This document shows positions 53,544 to 61,093 of a DNA stretch of 64,000 bases, piece by piece. Numbering within the stretch: the first letter of the stretch is position 1; each line of letters begins with the position of its first letter. This DNA comes from Micromonospora nigra (GTDB taxonomy: Bacteria; Actinomycetota; Actinomycetes; Mycobacteriales; Micromonosporaceae), in assembly GCF_900091585.1 (NCBI RefSeq), contig NZ_FMHT01000003.1, positions 2,657,501 to 2,721,500 on the forward strand, in the 5' to 3' direction. A program made the position numbers and the translations under genes. The notes under the pieces are model-generated. The model was given only the letters and a program-made list of their open reading frames with translations. It did not search any database and had not been told where the DNA came from.

Positions 53544-55739
53544 GTGGAATCCATCGACGACCATCTGGTTCGCCGGCTCACCGGGTGGTCCTCGGGCCAG
53601 CCCCTGCCCGAGGAGACCTCCCCGGACGTCGACGTCGACCCCGGGCTGTTGCTGGACTATCTCGACGCCCAGATCCAGAGCCGGCACCTCGACCTCGCGT
53701 TGCGGTGGTTGCAGTCCCGGCGGGAGGGCTTCTACACGATCGGGTCCAGTGGTCACGAGAGCAACGCCGCCGTCGCGCTGGCGCTGCGCGCGACCGATCC
53801 GGCCCTGCTGCACTACCGCTCCGGGGGCTTCTACGCGGCGCGGGCCGGCCAGGTCGCCGGGTCCACCCCGATCGCGGACGTGCTCCACTCCGCAGCCGCG
53901 TCCCGGCTCGACCCGATCTCCGGTGGCCGGCACAAGGTCTTCGGCCACCCGGCCCTGAACATCATTCCGCAGACCTCGACGATCGCCTCGCACCTGCCCC
54001 GGGCGATGGGCCTGGCGTTCGCGCTCGACCGCGGCACCACCGACACCGGTTACCCGGCCGACGCGGTGGTGGTGTGCAGTTTCGGCGACGCGTCGGCCAA
54101 CCACTCCACGGCGGCCGGCGCGCTCAACGCCGTCGGCTACACCGCCCACCAGGGAATCCCGATGCCGCTGCTGTTCGTCTGTGAGGACAACGGCATCGGG
54201 ATCAGCACCCGCTCCCCGCGCGGCTGGGTCCGGCGGATGCTGTCGACCCTGCCCGGCATCGACTACGTGTACGCCGCCGGCACGGATCCCGCCGGCCTGC
54301 TCGCCACGGCGACCGACGTCGCGCGGCAGGTGCGTACCCGACGTCGGCCCGCCGTGCTGCACCTGAGCACCGTACGGTTCATGGGGCATGCCGGCTCCGA
54401 CGCGGAGTTGGCCTACCGGACGCGGGCGGAGATCGTCGCCGACCATGCCCGCGACCCGATCCTGGCGACGGCGGCCCTGCTCGCGCGGCGCCGGATCCTG
54501 AGCCCGGCCGAGACCCTCGCCCGCTACGAGCACGCCCGCAAGCTGGTCATGGACCAGGCCGAGCTGCTGCCGGGCCGGGTCGAGCGGCTGGACAGCGCGG
54601 CGGCGGTGACCGCTCCGTTGACCGTGCGCCGGGTGGACCGGGTCAGCTCCTCGGCGTGCCGCGCCGGCTCCGGCCGGGAGCGGGCGTTCGCCGGGAAGCT
54701 CCCCGAGTCACGCGGGCCCCTCACCCTGGCCCAGTCGATCAATGCCGCCCTGCACGACGCGATGCTCACCTGGCCGCAGTCCCAGGTCTTCGGCGAGGAC
54801 GTGGCCCGCAAGGGCGGCGTCTACGGCGTGACCCGGGGGCTGCGGAAGGTCTTCGGCGCCAACCGGGTCTTCGACACCCTCCTCGACGAGCAGACCATCC
54901 TCGGGGTGGCGCTCGGTGGGGCACTGGCCGGCACGCTGCCGATCCCGGAGATCCAGTACCTGGCGTACCTGCACAACGCCGAGGACCAGCTCCGCGGTGA
55001 GGCCGGGTCGCTGCGCTTCTTCTCCGCCGGGCAGTACGCCAACGGCATGGTCGTGCGGATCGCCGGTCTGGCCTACCAGCAGGGGTTCGGCGGGCACTTC
55101 CACAACGACAACTCGGTGGCGGTGCTGCGGGACATCCCCGGCCTGGCCCTGGCCGTCGCCTCGCACCCGGCCACCGCCCCGGCTCTGCTGCGGCAGTGCC
55201 TCGCCCTGGCCGAGCAGGAGGGTCGGGTCTGCGTCTTCCTGGAGCCGATCGCCCTCTACCACCGTCGTGACCTGCACGCCGAGGGCGACGGCGGCTGGCT
55301 CGCCCCGTACCCGGCGCCGGCGGACTGGTCGACGGCGGAGAACCCCCTGGGCGAGGTGCGGACGGTACGCCAGGGCACCGACCTGGCGATGGTGACCTTC
55401 GGCAACGGCGTGCCGATGAGCCTACGGGTGGCCGGGACCCTCGCTCGGGAACGCCAGGTCAGCGCCCGGGTCGTCGACCTGCAGTGGCTCGCGCCGCTGC
55501 CGGCCGCGAGCCTGCGCGCCGCCCTGCACGGGATCAGCCGGGTCCTCGTCGTGGACGAGACCCGCACCAGCGGCGGCATCTCCGAGGCGGTGGTGGCCGC
55601 CCTGGTCGACGCCGGCTTCGCCGGCCGGATCGCCCGGGTCAACAGCGTCGACAGCTACATTCCGCTGGGCCCGGCCGCCGACCAGGTGCTGCTGCGCGAG
55701 GACGACGTGCTGACGGCGGCCCGTTCGCTGCTCGACTGA
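53544..55739 (+). CDS. fused E1 alpha-beta thiamine-diphosphate dehydrogenase
   Basis: A 731-residue single-chain 2-oxoacid dehydrogenase E1. Residues 30-360 are E1-alpha-like, with HES at the start of the TPP domain, the TPP/Mg motif beginning GDASAN (Gly181-Asp182) and ending EDN (214-216). Residues 390-731 are E1-beta-like: FGEDVARKGGVYGVTRGL, a GGHFHNDNS loop, FLEPIALY and a transketolase C-terminal domain with RVLVVDETR. Most bacterial branched-chain or acetoin E1 enzymes are two chains; no E2 or E3 gene lies nearby. The GTG start has AAGGAG 9 nt upstream. It probably decarboxylates a 2-oxo acid made by the neighbouring dehydrogenases; the acyl acceptor is unknown. Confidence 0.92.
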   Translation: MESIDDHLVRRLTGWSSGQPLPEETSPDVDVDPGLLLDYLDAQIQSRHLDLALRWLQSRREGFYTIGSSGHESNAAVALALRATDPALLHYRSGGFYAARAGQVAGSTPIADVLHSAAASRLDPISGGRHKVFGHPALNIIPQTSTIASHLPRAMGLAFALDRGTTDTGYPADAVVVCSFGDASANHSTAAGALNAVGYTAHQGIPMPLLFVCEDNGIGISTRSPRGWVRRMLSTLPGIDYVYAAGTDPAGLLATATDVARQVRTRRRPAVLHLSTVRFMGHAGSDAELAYRTRAEIVADHARDPILATAALLARRRILSPAETLARYEHARKLVMDQAELLPGRVERLDSAAAVTAPLTVRRVDRVSSSACRAGSGRERAFAGKLPESRGPLTLAQSINAALHDAMLTWPQSQVFGEDVARKGGVYGVTRGLRKVFGANRVFDTLLDEQTILGVALGGALAGTLPIPEIQYLAYLHNAEDQLRGEAGSLRFFSAGQYANGMVVRIAGLAYQQGFGGHFHNDNSVAVLRDIPGLALAVASHPATAPALLRQCLALAEQEGRVCVFLEPIALYHRRDLHAEGDGGWLAPYPAPADWSTAENPLGEVRTVRQGTDLAMVTFGNGVPMSLRVAGTLARERQVSARVVDLQWLAPLPAASLRAALHGISRVLVVDETRTSGGISEAVVAALVDAGFAGRIARVNSVDSYIPLGPAADQVLLREDDVLTAARSLLD

Positions 55740-55746
55740 GTACGCG

Positions 55747-55786
55747 AGAAGGGGCCCTTCCCACCCCGGTGGGAAGGGCCCCTTCT
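55747..55786 (+). terminator. strong hairpin terminator
   Basis: A perfect 19-bp inverted repeat (arm agaaggggcccttcccacc) with a 2-nt loop, starting 7 bp after the fused E1 stop codon. Confidence 0.85.
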
Positions 55787-55795
55787 GCTGCCCGT

Positions 55796-55861
55796 CGATC
55801 CGAGCGCTGTCCCCGCCCGATCCGAGCGCTGCCCCGCCCGATCCCGAGCGCTGCCCCCGCC
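55796..55861. repeat. three imperfect 21-23-bp direct repeats
   Basis: Three adjacent units of cgatc(c)gagcgctg followed by a C-rich tail, with small length differences (22, 21 and 23 bp), directly after the terminator and before the convergent 2-hydroxyacid dehydrogenase gene. Non-coding; cause unknown. Confidence 0.8.
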
Positions 55862-55947
55862 CCGGTTGGCCGCTGTCCACCCCGACGCCGGAACGGCGGC
55901 GGCCCAACCGTGGTCCGGGTGGGCCGCCGCCGTCGCGGGTCGGTGGG

Positions 55948-56928
55948 TCAGTACCCCAGGTCGGGCTGACGCTTCGTACCGGCCAACGGCTCACCGGCCA
56001 GGTAACGGTCGAGGTTGGCGCAGAAGTCGGCGTAGAGCCGTTGCAGGTTGCCGGAGCCACGGAACGACGTGTGCGGGGTGACCGTCGTGCGGGGCAGGCC
56101 CCACAACCGGTGCTCCGGGGGCAGGGGTTCCTGCTCGAACACGTCGAGCACGGCAGCGGCGATCCGGCCCTGCCGCATGGCGTCGACGAGCGCGTCCTCG
56201 ACGATCAGCGCACCCCGTCCGACGTTGACCAGGATCCCGGTCTCCCGCATGGCCGCGAAGTGCCCGGCGTCGAAGAAGTACCGGTTCTCGGCCGTCAGGG
56301 GCATGGCCAGCACCACGGAGTCGGCCTCGGGCAGCAATGCGAGGTGGTCGGCGAACGGGACCACCCGGTCGAACCCCTCGACGGGCGTACCGGCCCGGTT
56401 GACCCCGATCACGGTGACGCCCAGTCCCCGGGCCCGCCAGGCCACCTCGCGCCCGATCCCGCCGGTGCCGAAGACCAGCATGGTGCTGCCGACGAGGTCC
56501 CGGGCGACGACCGACGACCATTCCCGGCGCTCCTGCGCCTCGTGCAGCGCGGGAAACGCCCGCGAGTGCAGGAGCACCGCGCCGATGACGTACTCGGCGA
56601 TCGGCACGTTGTACGAGTTGGCGGAACGGGTGTAGACCAAGCCCTCGTCGAGGCGACGCCGCATGATGTCGCCGCCCACCCAGTCGAAGCCGGCGGCGGT
56701 GATCTGCACCCAGCGCAGCCGGTCACACTTGCTCAGCAGCGCGTCGAACGTCTCCTCGTTCATCGCGCTGCGCAGGATGACCTCGGCGTCGAGATACTCC
56801 TCGCGGACCGGCTCGTCATCCGGCACGGGCGTGAACCGGCACTGCGGATAGCGCTCGCGCAGCTGCGGCAGCAGCCCGGCCAGGTTCGGGGTGATCAGGA
56901 CGTGCGGTCCTGCGGCGGCGACGGTCAT
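55948..56928 (-). CDS. D-2-hydroxyacid dehydrogenase 2
   Basis: A 326-residue NAD-dependent 2-hydroxyacid dehydrogenase of the glyoxylate/hydroxypyruvate-reductase-like branch. It has the Rossmann motif LVFGTGGIGREVAWRARG, NVGRGALIVEDAL (catalytic Arg), FEQEPLPPEHRLW (Glu) and VTPHTSF (His). The overall sequence is only distantly similar to the enzyme at 46510, so the two probably act on different acids or in opposite directions. The ATG overlaps the tautomerase stop (ATGA). Last gene of the minus operon that begins with the M19-like gene. Confidence 0.93.
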   Translation of the reverse strand: MTVAAAGPHVLITPNLAGLLPQLRERYPQCRFTPVPDDEPVREEYLDAEVILRSAMNEETFDALLSKCDRLRWVQITAAGFDWVGGDIMRRRLDEGLVYTRSANSYNVPIAEYVIGAVLLHSRAFPALHEAQERREWSSVVARDLVGSTMLVFGTGGIGREVAWRARGLGVTVIGVNRAGTPVEGFDRVVPFADHLALLPEADSVVLAMPLTAENRYFFDAGHFAAMRETGILVNVGRGALIVEDALVDAMRQGRIAAAVLDVFEQEPLPPEHRLWGLPRTTVTPHTSFRGSGNLQRLYADFCANLDRYLAGEPLAGTKRQPDLGY

Positions 56929-57125
56929 GACGATTCCTGCGCACGCTTCCGTTCGTTGTACGTCACGCCGCCCTTGGCCCAGTTGTCGTACGACACCTCG
57001 TACAGCAGGACGTGGGTGTTCTCGCGCGGCGAGCCGTACTTGACCAGCACATCGGTCAGCTCGGCGATGATCGCGTTCTTGGTCTCCTGATCGCGCTTGC
57101 CGATCTCGGCCCTGATGATCGCCAT
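56925..57125 (-). CDS. tautomerase-superfamily-like small protein lacking Pro-1
   Basis: A 66-residue protein of 4-oxalocrotonate-tautomerase size: an initial strand AIIRAEIGKRDQETKN, an amphipathic helix AIIAELTDVLVKYGS, a strand HVLLYEV, and a YDNWAKGG turn like that of family members. Active members have Pro immediately after the initiator Met as the catalytic base; here the second residue is Ala (codon gcg), so the normal mechanism is not available. GAGG lies 4 nt before the ATG, and no other start would supply a Pro. It may be a non-catalytic partner or use another base. Confidence 0.78.
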   Translation of the reverse strand: MAIIRAEIGKRDQETKNAIIAELTDVLVKYGSPRENTHVLLYEVSYDNWAKGGVTYNERKRAQESS

Positions 57126-57130
57126 GTTCC

Positions 57131-58006
57131 TCAGTTCTCCTCAGCTGTTGTTGCCGCCCCGGCGAAGTCGGGGTTGCGGGAGTATTCCGACTTCACCGCC
57201 AGGTAGGCGAAGGCGTGCGTGACACCGGTCCGCAGGACGCCGTCGAAGACCTCCCGGGCCTTGTCCACGTCGCCCTGGTAGTAGTGCCAGTTGCCGAGAC
57301 CGTAACCCTGCGTGACGGTCTTGAGCTTGTTGCCGTCACACGTCGCCCACAGCTGCTCCGGGGTGATCTGCCCGGTGTAGAGCTGCATGCGACCCTCGTA
57401 TCCGACCAGGTGGTCCTCCTCGACGAGGGTGATCTGGCGGAACCGGTCGAGCACCTGCTCGGCCTCCGCCGGCCGGCCGAGCCGGCGCAGCGCCATGTAC
57501 TGCCAGTCCTGCGACGCCACGGTGCCCTCCTGGTGCCGCGAGGACTTCTCGGCCGCGCGGAAGCTGGGCAGGCAGCCCTCGAAGTCACCGAGCAGGTACT
57601 GGGCCACGCCGAGGTGGTACCAGACGGAGGTGTGCAGCGTCGTGTTGTACCGGCCGAGCGCCTCCGGGTCCTCGGCGGCCCGGGTGTCGGTGAGGTGCTG
57701 CGGCCGTACCCGCTCGGGCCGACCGAGGATGAGGCTGACGACGTCCTTCTCCACCTCGGGCTGGTACATCTCGTACTCGTCCTCGACGCCGGGCAGTTGG
57801 TCGGCGGCGGTTCGCAGATCCTCGACGGCCCCGGTGTAGTCGCCGATCGAGATCCGCCGGTGCCCGCGGAAGCGCAGCAGGCGCGGGCTGTTCGGCTCCA
57901 GTTCGAGCGCCTCGGTGAGCAGGGCGACGGACTCTTCGTGCTTGTTGAGATAGCCCTTGAGCCGGGCGGCGATGATGTAGCGGTCGGTCAGCGGTACGGA
58001 CGTCAT
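57131..58006 (-). CDS. TPR-repeat cytoplasmic protein
   Basis: A 291-residue helical protein of tetratricopeptide type, with repeats such as HEESVALLTEALELEPNSPRLLRFRGHRRISIGDYTGAVEDL, SVWYHLGVAQYLLGDFEGCLPSF and GNWHYYQGDVDKAREVFDGVL. No signal peptide or enzyme domain is present. The ATG with AAAGG about 8 nt upstream is preferred; a GTG 18 bp earlier is possible. It lies between the binding-protein gene and the tautomerase-like gene in one operon, so it may scaffold enzymes or regulators of the cluster. A specific role cannot be read from the sequence. Confidence 0.85.
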   Translation of the reverse strand: MTSVPLTDRYIIAARLKGYLNKHEESVALLTEALELEPNSPRLLRFRGHRRISIGDYTGAVEDLRTAADQLPGVEDEYEMYQPEVEKDVVSLILGRPERVRPQHLTDTRAAEDPEALGRYNTTLHTSVWYHLGVAQYLLGDFEGCLPSFRAAEKSSRHQEGTVASQDWQYMALRRLGRPAEAEQVLDRFRQITLVEEDHLVGYEGRMQLYTGQITPEQLWATCDGNKLKTVTQGYGLGNWHYYQGDVDKAREVFDGVLRTGVTHAFAYLAVKSEYSRNPDFAGAATTAEEN

Positions 58007-58033
58007 GGGGCTGCCTTTCGTCACAGCGGTGGC

Positions 58034-58065
58034 GGAGGGGGCGCCGGAATCCCGGCGCCCCCTCC
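58034..58065 (-). terminator. hairpin after the binding-protein gene
   Basis: A perfect 14-bp inverted repeat with a 4-nt loop lies 9 bp beyond the stop of the ABC binding-protein gene and before the TPR gene. Hairpins here often stop part of the transcription or protect the upstream mRNA, giving more binding protein than downstream enzymes. Confidence 0.7.
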
Positions 58066-58073
58066 ACGGCTCG

Positions 58074-59687
58074 TCATCGGTCGAGCCAGATGTTCCGGTA
58101 GAAGCGGTAGGTCGGGGTGGGGTCGCCGCGGTAACCCATGACGTCCTTCTGCACCACGTCGAAGTCCGCGTTGAGGAAGGTCATGGCCACCGGCCCGCGT
58201 TCGGCCAGGATCTTCTCGGCCTGCTGGTACAGCTCGTCGCGCTTGTCCCGGTCCAGTTCGGAGCGGGCCCGCACCACCAGGTCCTCGTACTCGGGGTCGG
58301 ACCAGTTGCCGTAGTTCAGTCCGCCGCCGGAGAGGAAGCTGGCGGTGAACCGCTCGTCGGGGTCGTAGGTCAGGCCGAACCCGGACTGGTACATGTCGAA
58401 GTCGGCGGACTTGGTCTTGGTGTCCGCGATGGTGGCCTCCACCGACTCGATGGTCACCTTGATCCCGATCTTGGCGAGCTGCTGCTGCTCCACCTCGGCC
58501 GAGCGCACCTGGAACGCCGACGTGGCGATGACCAGGAGGTTCGTCTCGAAGCCGTCCGGGTAACCGGCCTCGGCCAGCAGGGACTTGGCCTTCTCGATGT
58601 CGGGCTCGCCGTACACCGGCTCGGACAGCGCGCCGAACCGGTCCGGCGGCAGGTATCCCGCGTTGAGCGGGGTCCCGAAGCCGGAGTTCGCCACGTTCAG
58701 GATCTCCTGGCGGTCGAGTGCCAGGTAGATGGCCTGCCGGACCTTCACGTTGTCGAACGGCGCCCGGGAGGTGTTGAGCCGCAGGTGCAACGACAGCGAG
58801 CCGGAGCCGCCGTACCACTTGAGGTCCTCGTCGCGCTTGAGGGCGTCGATGAACTCGGGCGCGGGACGCCAGAGGAAGTCGACCGTGCCGCTGCGGATCG
58901 CCGCGGCGCGGGCGTTGTCGTCCGGGTTGAAGGTGAAGTCCATCCCGTCGAGGTAGGGCACACCCGGTTCCCAGTACCTGTCGTGCTTGTCGAGCTTGAT
59001 GGCCTGGCCGGCGACCCGCGAGGCCAGCTTGAACGGGCCGCTGCCGCCGTCGACGCTGCCGTTGAGGCCGCCCTCGGCCTCGGCCACCGTGCGGTCCACG
59101 ATGGAGGAGGCGGCGGTGGAGAGCAGGGTCAGGATGGCCGCGTTCGGCTTGCCCAGCTTGATCTCGACGGTCTGCTCGTCGAGAGCCGTGACGGAGGTGA
59201 TGCCCTCGTAGCTGCGGGCGCGCGGCGCCCGGGTCGCCGGGTCCTGGATCCGTTCGATCGAGTACTTCACGTCCGCCGCGGTCACCTGGCGCCCGCTGTG
59301 GAAGTAGGCGTTGTCGCGCAGCTTGAAGGTCAGCGTCAAGCCGTCCGCGCTCTGCTCCCACGACTCGGCGATCGCCGGCTTGATCTCACCCCGGTAGGAG
59401 TGCACCAGCGACTCGTAGACCTGCTCGTTGATGACGAAGGCCGAGGTCTCCGACATGCGGTGCGGGTCGAGTTCGTTGGCGTCCAGCCGGATCATGATCC
59501 GGAGTCGGCCGCCGGGCTTGGGGTCGCCTGCCGGCTGCGACTCGTCTTCGAGTCGGACGTTGCCGGTCAGACCGTCGTTGGCGTTGTCGCCGTTGGGGGA
59601 GGGCGGCTCACCGCCTCCGGAACAGCCGGCCGCGAGCGCCGTGACGACGCCCACCGCCAGCAACCTGGTCATGAATCGAGTTCGCAT
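58074..59687 (-). CDS. ABC transporter substrate-binding lipoprotein (family 5)
   Basis: A 537-residue extracellular solute-binding protein of the dipeptide/nickel family. It has a lipoprotein signal peptide with lipobox LAAGC (Cys22), a short flexible Asp/Pro/Gly-rich tether, GGRLRIMIRLDANELDPHRMSE, and the family signature around YESLVHSYRGEIKPAIAESWEQSADGLTLTFKLRD with downstream HSGRQVTAADVKYSIERI. It supplies the ligand to DppB/C, although its gene is 5.5 kb away on the other strand. Second gene of the operon starting with the M19-like gene. Ligand unknown; peptides or peptide-like compounds are typical. Confidence 0.95.
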   Translation of the reverse strand: MRTRFMTRLLAVGVVTALAAGCSGGGEPPSPNGDNANDGLTGNVRLEDESQPAGDPKPGGRLRIMIRLDANELDPHRMSETSAFVINEQVYESLVHSYRGEIKPAIAESWEQSADGLTLTFKLRDNAYFHSGRQVTAADVKYSIERIQDPATRAPRARSYEGITSVTALDEQTVEIKLGKPNAAILTLLSTAASSIVDRTVAEAEGGLNGSVDGGSGPFKLASRVAGQAIKLDKHDRYWEPGVPYLDGMDFTFNPDDNARAAAIRSGTVDFLWRPAPEFIDALKRDEDLKWYGGSGSLSLHLRLNTSRAPFDNVKVRQAIYLALDRQEILNVANSGFGTPLNAGYLPPDRFGALSEPVYGEPDIEKAKSLLAEAGYPDGFETNLLVIATSAFQVRSAEVEQQQLAKIGIKVTIESVEATIADTKTKSADFDMYQSGFGLTYDPDERFTASFLSGGGLNYGNWSDPEYEDLVVRARSELDRDKRDELYQQAEKILAERGPVAMTFLNADFDVVQKDVMGYRGDPTPTYRFYRNIWLDR

Positions 59688-59725
59688 GGGTCTCCTTGGC
59701 TGAAGTCACGATCGACGCGGACAGG

Positions 59726-60775
59726 TCAGGCCGGCTTCCAGACCTCCCCGTAGACCCGCAGCCAGTTGCCGCCGAGGATCTTGGTCACGTCCTCCGGTGA
59801 GAAGCCGCCGGCCAGCAGCGCCTCGGTGAAGTTGGGGAAGTCCGAGGCGTCGTCCATGCCGATGGCCCGACGCTCGGTCCAGCCGAAGTCGCCGAGCAGG
59901 TTCTGCTGCTCCTTGGACTTCGACTGCGCGATGCTCCGCAACTGCGCGATCCGCATCTGCTCGGTCCACGTCTCGTCGTAGTCGGTGGCGATGGCGACGT
60001 GGTCGACGCCGGCCACCTCCACCACCCGGCTGACGTGCTCGACGAAGCGGGTCAGATCCGGCCGCCGGGACGGGGCGTCCGGGTAGTACAGGAACCCTGA
60101 CAGGGTGGTGATGCCCATGACGCCGCCCTGCTCGCCGAGGCTGCGCAGGTATCCGTCGGACTTGGCCCGGATGTGCGGCGACATCGCGTCACAGAAGGAG
60201 TGGGTGACCACGACCGGCTTCGCCGAGGCCTCCATGGCGTCGAGGCCGGTGCGCTCGCCACAGTGCGAGACGTCGACCAGGATGCCCAGTTCGTCCATCG
60301 CCTCGACGAAGGCGCGGCCCTTGTGTGTCAACCCCGCGTCGGTCTCCTCGCCGCAGCCGGCGCCGAGCAGGTTCTGCCGCTGGTAGGTCAGTTGCAGGAT
60401 GCGGACGCCGAGGTCGTAGAAGGTGCCGAGCAGGTCGAGGTCGACACCGATCATCTCGGTGTCCTGCGGGCCGAAGATGACGGCTTCCTTGCCCTCGGCC
60501 TTGGCCCGCTCGATGTCGGCGACGGTCAGCGCGAGCAGCACGTCGTCGGGGTGCTTGTCGATCCACCGGCGGCACCGGTTCACCTCCCGCAGGGCGGTGG
60601 CCGTGTCGGCGTACGGCGTGGTGACCGTGTGGTTGACCGCGGTGACTCCCCCTCGCCGGATCCGGTCGAGGTGGGCGTCGCTGAGTTCGATGACCGTACT
60701 TCCGTCCACCACGATGGCGGCGGAGTGCAGCTCGGTCGCCGAGAGGACGGGACTTTCGGGGGCGGCAATGTTCAC
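59726..60775 (-). CDS. M19-like (renal dipeptidase family) protein with altered metal site
   Basis: A 349-residue protein with the M19 barrel: GILVDVSHCGERTGLDAM (His of the second metal), VVVTHSFCDAM (second His), GVDHVAIATDYD (Asp) and ILGGNWLRVYGEVW at the end. At the N-terminus, where classical members have DGHxD, it reads VVDGSTV (residues 22-28), and the bridging-Glu segment reads FGPQD (101-105) rather than IEG. Key ligands for one or both zinc ions are therefore missing. A bacterial M19 subgroup with a similar N-terminus is known, so this is probably not a sequencing error. First gene of the minus operon; a 13-bp palindrome lies 100 bp upstream. Confidence 0.88.
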   Translation of the reverse strand: MNIAAPESPVLSATELHSAAIVVDGSTVIELSDAHLDRIRRGGVTAVNHTVTTPYADTATALREVNRCRRWIDKHPDDVLLALTVADIERAKAEGKEAVIFGPQDTEMIGVDLDLLGTFYDLGVRILQLTYQRQNLLGAGCGEETDAGLTHKGRAFVEAMDELGILVDVSHCGERTGLDAMEASAKPVVVTHSFCDAMSPHIRAKSDGYLRSLGEQGGVMGITTLSGFLYYPDAPSRRPDLTRFVEHVSRVVEVAGVDHVAIATDYDETWTEQMRIAQLRSIAQSKSKEQQNLLGDFGWTERRAIGMDDASDFPNFTEALLAGGFSPEDVTKILGGNWLRVYGEVWKPA

Positions 60776-61093
60776 GTCATCTCCAGGATCATCGGAAGAT
60801 GGTGAGACCCTACGAGTGACGCCAGTTCTTGTCTATAGATTCACTGGAACTCGTCGCATCACAGCTCGATACCGACGAAATTCGTCGTTCCGGGGTGGGC
60901 ATACCCCCTACCAGGATCACCCGGTGACGAACCACCCGATAAGTCCTTGCAACAGGCTGATATCCGAAGGTTCCGATATGACCTGATTACCAAGCGATCC
61001 GGACGCCGCCTCAGCGATGGGAGGCGTCGGTTCCGGCTCGGTGGGTACGGGTGGGGGCATGTGCTCTGACGGACGACCCCCAAGCGGCCTCCC
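60776..61093. other. 318-bp divergent intergenic region
   Basis: No gene. It holds the promoter side of the M19-like operon (a tatag-containing, less GC-rich part at 60825-60845 and the palindrome at 60874) and the leader of the antiporter gene, which includes a small stem near 60991-61030. I found no recognisable riboswitch. Confidence 0.6.
60874..60886. promoter_or_regulatory. Lrp/AsnC-type palindrome, site 3
   Basis: gacgaaattcgtc, a near-perfect 13-bp palindrome about 100 bp upstream of the M19-like start. It has the same half-sites as the two palindromes 10 kb away before the Lrp gene, linking this operon to the regulator. Confidence 0.7.

Noticed and set aside
55796..55861. CRISPR-like array
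   Set aside because: Three adjacent degenerate units without unique spacers and no cas genes.
58021..59361. 446-codon frame overlapping the ABC binding-protein gene
   Set aside because: Arg/Gly/Pro-rich shadow; the 58074-59687 frame has a lipoprotein signal and full family signatures.
60900..61093. Metal-sensing riboswitch before the antiporter gene
   Set aside because: A small stem is present, but none of the conserved cores of Mn2+ or Mg2+ riboswitches could be recognised.
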